Assembly: GCF_964340395.1 (NCBI RefSeq)
Contig: NC_135569.1
Location: forward strand, 17,098,257-17,162,256
DNA from: Glandiceps talaboti
Taxonomy: Eukaryota; Hemichordata; Enteropneusta; Spengelidae
Length of the DNA stretch: 64,000 bases
Direction: 5' to 3'
The notes beneath the pieces were generated by a model. It saw nothing but the letters and a program-made list of their open reading frames with translations, was not told the origin of the DNA and ran no database searches. Below are positions 60,206 through 64,000 of the stretch, in pieces. Every line of letters starts with the position of its first letter. The first letter of the stretch is position 1. The position numbers and the translations under genes are program-made.

Positions 60206-63200
60206 ATGGATTTGAAAGAGTTGACAGCTTGGGGTAAAGAGCAGTTAGGTTTGGAAGGAGCCAATTTAGTCAAATTTGTTAATGAACAGCAGGCTAAAGT
60301 CAGGGATGAAAGACAGATTGCACGTGAAGAGAGAGAGAAAGAGAAAGGGCTTGAACGAGAACGAGAGCATGAGAAAGCGATATTGCAAGGAGCACGTGAG
60401 CAGAGGGAGCATGAACTTAGAATGGAAAAGTTAAGAACAGAAGGTGGTGGAAAAGGAGTAGCTCGTCCTGAGGTTAAGGCTAGTGCACCTAAATTACCTG
60501 CATTTGATGAGGGGATAGACGATATGGATGCATACTTGTGTAGGTTTGAAAGATTTGCAGGGGGTCAACAGTGGCCAAAAGAAACGTGGGCAACCACTTT
60601 AAGTGCCTTGTTAAAGGGAAAGGCCTTGACAGTTTACTCGGGTATGGTCCCCCATGAAGCGGTTGATTATGATAAGTTGAAGGATGCTTTGTTAAAACGA
60701 TACCAATTAAATGAGGAGGGATTTCGAGTTAAATTTCGTAGTTGTCTGCAGGAGTCTAGTGAGACCGCTAGTCAATATGCTGTTAGATTGGAACACTACC
60801 TCGATAGATGGCTAACAATGGGTAAAGTTGATGGAAAGTATAATAACGTTAAGGATTTGTTGTTGAGGGAGCAATTTCTAAATACCTGCGATGGAGAGTT
60901 AGCTCTGTTCTTAAATGAACGTGCACCTGAATCTATTCAAGACATGGCTTGTTTAGCAGATAGGTATAGGGAAGCAAGAAAGCAGTACGAGTCCAAAGGG
61001 CAGTCAGTGGGTAAGACCAGTAGCGGTAACTATACAACACGTAGGCAGAATAAGGACAATACAGGTGATCGACAACCAGGTCCTTTACGGTGTTATCGGT
61101 GTGGGAAAGTCGGTCATATCAAGGCGAATTGTAGGCAAAATATGATAGGTACGGAAAAGTCGGGTCAAAGGTCAGTCTCAGATAAACAGTCGAATGTCAA
61201 AGTTGGTAAAGTAGGCTTCTGTGCTCAGGTTACCCATGTAAAGTGTGGGGAGGATAACTGTTTCTGTTTGCAGGGTCGTGACACTGTTGAATTAAAATGT
61301 GGTCATGAATTGCCAGTTATGAGTATGACAGCAATGTCTAGGCAAATAGAACAGGATATGCCAGTAGTTTTTGGTCTGGTAAATGGTCAGAAATCTAAAG
61401 TCTTGCGAGACAGTGGCTGTAATGCAGTAGTAGTTAGAAAGGGACTAGTTGACAATAGTCAGATGACAGGCGAGGTGCGTACATTTATCATGATGGATAG
61501 GACATGTAGAAGGGCGCCAGTTGCCAAGGTTACAGTGGACACTCCTTTCTACTCGGGAGTAGTAGAAGCTTTGTGTATGGAAACCCCATTATATGATCTA
61601 ATCTTAGGAAACTTTAGTGGAGTTAGACAACCTGATGATCCTGATCCTGCCTGGCATTGCCATGAAGTGAGCAAGCTAAGCCAAGGGGATGGAGAAATGA
61701 GTATTTCTCCTAGTGGTGAGGTTGTTGATTGTAAGGTCAGTGGTGAAACAAAGGGGGAGGCTAGTCCAGAAACTGTGATACAAGCCGTTCAAACTAGAGC
61801 GCAGGTAGCTGCAGAAAACAGGCCAGTTCGTAAGTTAGTTGTCCCTGATATTGGAACAGAAACTGAGCCAGTGACTGCACAAGGGTTGCAGTTGGAGCAG
61901 CAGAAAGACGAAACATTAAAACGAGTACGTGAGTATATTGCTAGTGGTAAAGAGGTTCACTCTGGTCGTCGTAATGTGGCAAAGTTTGTCAGTAGGAAAG
62001 GTTTAATTTATCGGGAATTTCAGTCCCCTAATATAGACCATGGTCGGGTGTTCACTCAGCTAGTTGTACCATTAAAGTTTCGTCAGAATGTGTTAAGATT
62101 GGCTCACGAGTCGATAGTGGGAGGTCACTTGGGGTCAAAGAAAACACGTGATAAGATTCTTACTCAATTCTATTGGCCAGGAATTGATGATGACGTAATG
62201 CGATACTGTCGGTCTTGTGATATCTGTCAAAAGACTAGTCCGAAAGGTAAAGTTAGCAAAGTACCCTTAGGTAGCATGCCATTAATCGATACACCATTTA
62301 AGCGAGTAGCTGTAGATTTAGTTGGACCTTTACATCCAGTAACTGACAGAGGTAACCGTTATATATTAACCCTAGTAGACTATGCAACACGTTATCCAGA
62401 GGCAGTCGCTCTGAAACGAATTCAAACTGAGGTAGTTGCAGAAGCACTAGTATCTATGTACACCAGGTTAGGTATACCCGAAGAAATATTGTCCGATCTA
62501 GGTACTCAGTTTATCTCAGACTTAATGCAGGAAGTCGATAGGTTGTTGTCTATTAAACAATTAACGACTACTCCATATCACCCAGCATGCAATGGGCTCG
62601 TCGAACGTTTTAATGGTACACTTAAGAGTATGCTAAGGCGTATGTGCACAGAGAGGCCAAAAGATTGGGATAGGTACCTGGATGCATTACTATTTGCTTA
62701 TAGGGAGGCCCCACAAGCTAGTCTGGGATTCTCGCCATTCGAGCTATTGTATGGGCGCACAGTCAGGGGACCCATGACTATATTGAGAGAATTGTGGACA
62801 AATGAACAGGACAATCCACAAGTGAAGAGTACTTATCAGTACATACTAGATCTTAGAGAGAGACTTGAGGATACATGTAAGCTAGCACAGGAAGAGCTGG
62901 CAAAGTCTAAAGTCAGATACAAACAATACTATGATAGGAGGGCTAAAGACAGACAGTTTAGTGATGGTGATAAGGTCTTGGTATTATTACCAACTAATTA
63001 TAATAAATTGTTAATGAAGTGGCAAGGTCCATATAGAATGGTAGAAAGGGTCAGTAACACAGATTATAGAATTGATATGGATGGGAAGTTGAAATTATAC
63101 CATGCCAATATGTTAAAGAAGTACGAGGAAAGAGTGAGTGATGAAAGTAACAGTAAGAACGAAAAACCTGTAACAGTGATGGGAGTGATGCAGTGTGTGG

Positions 63201-64000
63201 CAGCAGCTGTGATTGAAAGCGAAATAGATGAAAATAATGCTATTAAATCACCTGAATTAGTAGATACGATACCTATAGCAGCAAAGGAAACTATAGAGGA
63301 TGTAAATATTTCTGATGGATTAAGTGTGGAACAGAGGAGAGAAGTAAAGAAAATATTGAAGTCGTATTCTGATGTGTTGACTGATTTGCCAGGAGAATGT
63401 AAGATTGGAAGGCATGACATAAAGTTAACTACAAAAGAACCAGTCAGATCTAAACCATATCCGCTTCCATTTGCTATGAAGGAGGTAGTACAGAATGAAG
63501 TGAAAGCAATGTTAGACATGGGAGTGATAGAGCAGTCTGAGTCGCCTTATGCATCCCCAATAGTATTAGTACGAAAGAAAGACAAGAGTGTACGTTTTTG
63601 TATTGACTTTAGAAAGTTAAACCGGGTCACAGTGTTTGACGCGGAACCAATGCCGAACCCAGAGGAACTACTTGCACGACAAGCTAAAGGGTGCTATTTC
63701 ACGAAAATTGACCTTACTAAGGGGTATTGGCAGATCCCGCTCACTGATGAGGCAAAGGAAAAAACTGCTTTCCTCACGCCTGATGGCTTGTTCCAATTTC
63801 GCAGAATGCCATTTGGGTTGGTGAATGCACCCGCAAGTTTCTGTCGTGTTATGAGAGTCCTTCTGTCAGGCATGGAAGATGTGGAAAATTTAATGGATGA
63901 CATGTTGATATCCACAGTATCGTGGAAACAACATTCTGAACTGGTAGTAGAATTATTGTCTAGATTGCGCAAAGCAGGTTTAACTGCTAGACCTTCGAAG
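60206..64000 (+). CDS. Gmr1-like Ty3 gag-pol, single frame, runs off the window
   Basis: An uninterrupted frame from the ATG at 60206 (MDLKELTAWGKEQ) to the window end, 1265 codons without a stop. Domains in order: charged coiled-coil part (residues about 30-85) and gag core; CCHC knuckle CYRCGKVGHIKANC (296-309); aspartic protease with DSG (about 402-404); H2C2 zinc region (HESIVGGH ... CRSCDIC); integrase core with D704, D764 and E800, a D-X59-D-X35-E spacing; GPY/F domain (GPYRMVERV, about 941); then reverse transcriptase from about 1072 with KIDLTKGYWQIPL, FRRMPFGLVNAPASF and the catalytic LMDDML. The rest of RT and RNase H lie beyond 64000. Integrase before RT is unusual for Ty3/gypsy and defines the Gmr1-like group. 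It copies an RNA template into DNA and integrates it; intactness suggests recent activity. Confidence 0.93.
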   Translation, partial: MDLKELTAWGKEQLGLEGANLVKFVNEQQAKVRDERQIAREEREKEKGLEREREHEKAILQGAREQREHELRMEKLRTEGGGKGVARPEVKASAPKLPAFDEGIDDMDAYLCRFERFAGGQQWPKETWATTLSALLKGKALTVYSGMVPHEAVDYDKLKDALLKRYQLNEEGFRVKFRSCLQESSETASQYAVRLEHYLDRWLTMGKVDGKYNNVKDLLLREQFLNTCDGELALFLNERAPESIQDMACLADRYREARKQYESKGQSVGKTSSGNYTTRRQNKDNTGDRQPGPLRCYRCGKVGHIKANCRQNMIGTEKSGQRSVSDKQSNVKVGKVGFCAQVTHVKCGEDNCFCLQGRDTVELKCGHELPVMSMTAMSRQIEQDMPVVFGLVNGQKSKVLRDSGCNAVVVRKGLVDNSQMTGEVRTFIMMDRTCRRAPVAKVTVDTPFYSGVVEALCMETPLYDLILGNFSGVRQPDDPDPAWHCHEVSKLSQGDGEMSISPSGEVVDCKVSGETKGEASPETVIQAVQTRAQVAAENRPVRKLVVPDIGTETEPVTAQGLQLEQQKDETLKRVREYIASGKEVHSGRRNVAKFVSRKGLIYREFQSPNIDHGRVFTQLVVPLKFRQNVLRLAHESIVGGHLGSKKTRDKILTQFYWPGIDDDVMRYCRSCDICQKTSPKGKVSKVPLGSMPLIDTPFKRVAVDLVGPLHPVTDRGNRYILTLVDYATRYPEAVALKRIQTEVVAEALVSMYTRLGIPEEILSDLGTQFISDLMQEVDRLLSIKQLTTTPYHPACNGLVERFNGTLKSMLRRMCTERPKDWDRYLDALLFAYREAPQASLGFSPFELLYGRTVRGPMTILRELWTNEQDNPQVKSTYQYILDLRERLEDTCKLAQEELAKSKVRYKQYYDRRAKDRQFSDGDKVLVLLPTNYNKLLMKWQGPYRMVERVSNTDYRIDMDGKLKLYHANMLKKYEERVSDESNSKNEKPVTVMGVMQCVAAAVIESEIDENNAIKSPELVDTIPIAAKETIEDVNISDGLSVEQRREVKKILKSYSDVLTDLPGECKIGRHDIKLTTKEPVRSKPYPLPFAMKEVVQNEVKAMLDMGVIEQSESPYASPIVLVRKKDKSVRFCIDFRKLNRVTVFDAEPMPNPEELLARQAKGCYFTKIDLTKGYWQIPLTDEAKEKTAFLTPDGLFQFRRMPFGLVNAPASFCRVMRVLLSGMEDVENLMDDMLISTVSWKQHSELVVELLSRLRKAGLTARPSK

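Overview
This window is animal nuclear DNA: AT-rich, with very long introns, canonical GT-AG splice sites and a dense load of transposons and minisatellites. The only host gene I can recognise with confidence is WDR33, the WD40 subunit of the pre-mRNA 3'-end cleavage/polyadenylation factor. It lies on the minus strand. Eight coding exons can be placed between 46712 and 3915 (high to low coordinate). They join in frame and give roughly the last 817 residues; the amino-terminal WD repeats are not found and probably lie to the right of the window or were missed. The transposon set (Polinton, Ty3 element with integrase before reverse transcriptase, LINEs, tRNA-headed SINEs, VNTR-bearing repeats) fits a marine invertebrate. 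The Gmr1-like Ty3 order points weakly to a deuterostome such as a hemichordate, echinoderm or lancelet; this is inference, not proof.

Layout. 1-3914: 3' flank of WDR33 with two copies of repeat family B, an inverted SINE and a 41-bp minisatellite. 3915-5293: terminal WDR33 exon. 5294-10546: intron with intron-specific direct repeats, a poly-G/C inverted-repeat element and three 20-bp palindromes spaced exactly 35 bp apart. 10547-10870: exon. 10871-28368: a 17.5-kb intron holding a decayed Polinton/Maverick (11151-19010), a TIR element carrying a broken SAP-like reading frame and two perfectly hairpinned MITEs with 9-bp target duplications (19170-21225), a Copia-like gag-protease-integrase remnant (22330-24480), minisatellites and a copy of repeat family A. 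28369-29845: three short exons. 29846-46614: introns with families A and B, a foldback MITE, 73-bp and 54-bp minisatellites, a SINE and paired RFX X-box motifs, plus exons at 38391, 40663 and 46615.

46713-64000: upstream of the last recognisable WDR33 exon. About 10 kb of this is a 61-bp satellite with internal subfamilies and higher-order repeats. It is interrupted by a LINE 3' tail, a 1.95-kb LINE reverse-transcriptase segment with an open frame, a SINE and a family A element. From about 59371 to the window edge runs a plus-strand LTR retrotransposon with a tRNA-Leu primer binding site and one uninterrupted gag-protease-integrase-RT frame that leaves the window still open.

The host gene and the mobile elements do not appear to form a functional system together. 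The most notable items are the Ty3 element with Copia-like domain order, two repeat families with a shared Helentron-like plan (subterminal inverted repeats, internal VNTR, microsatellite, terminal hairpin ending CTAA), the 35-bp-phased palindromes, and the nested hairpin MITEs.
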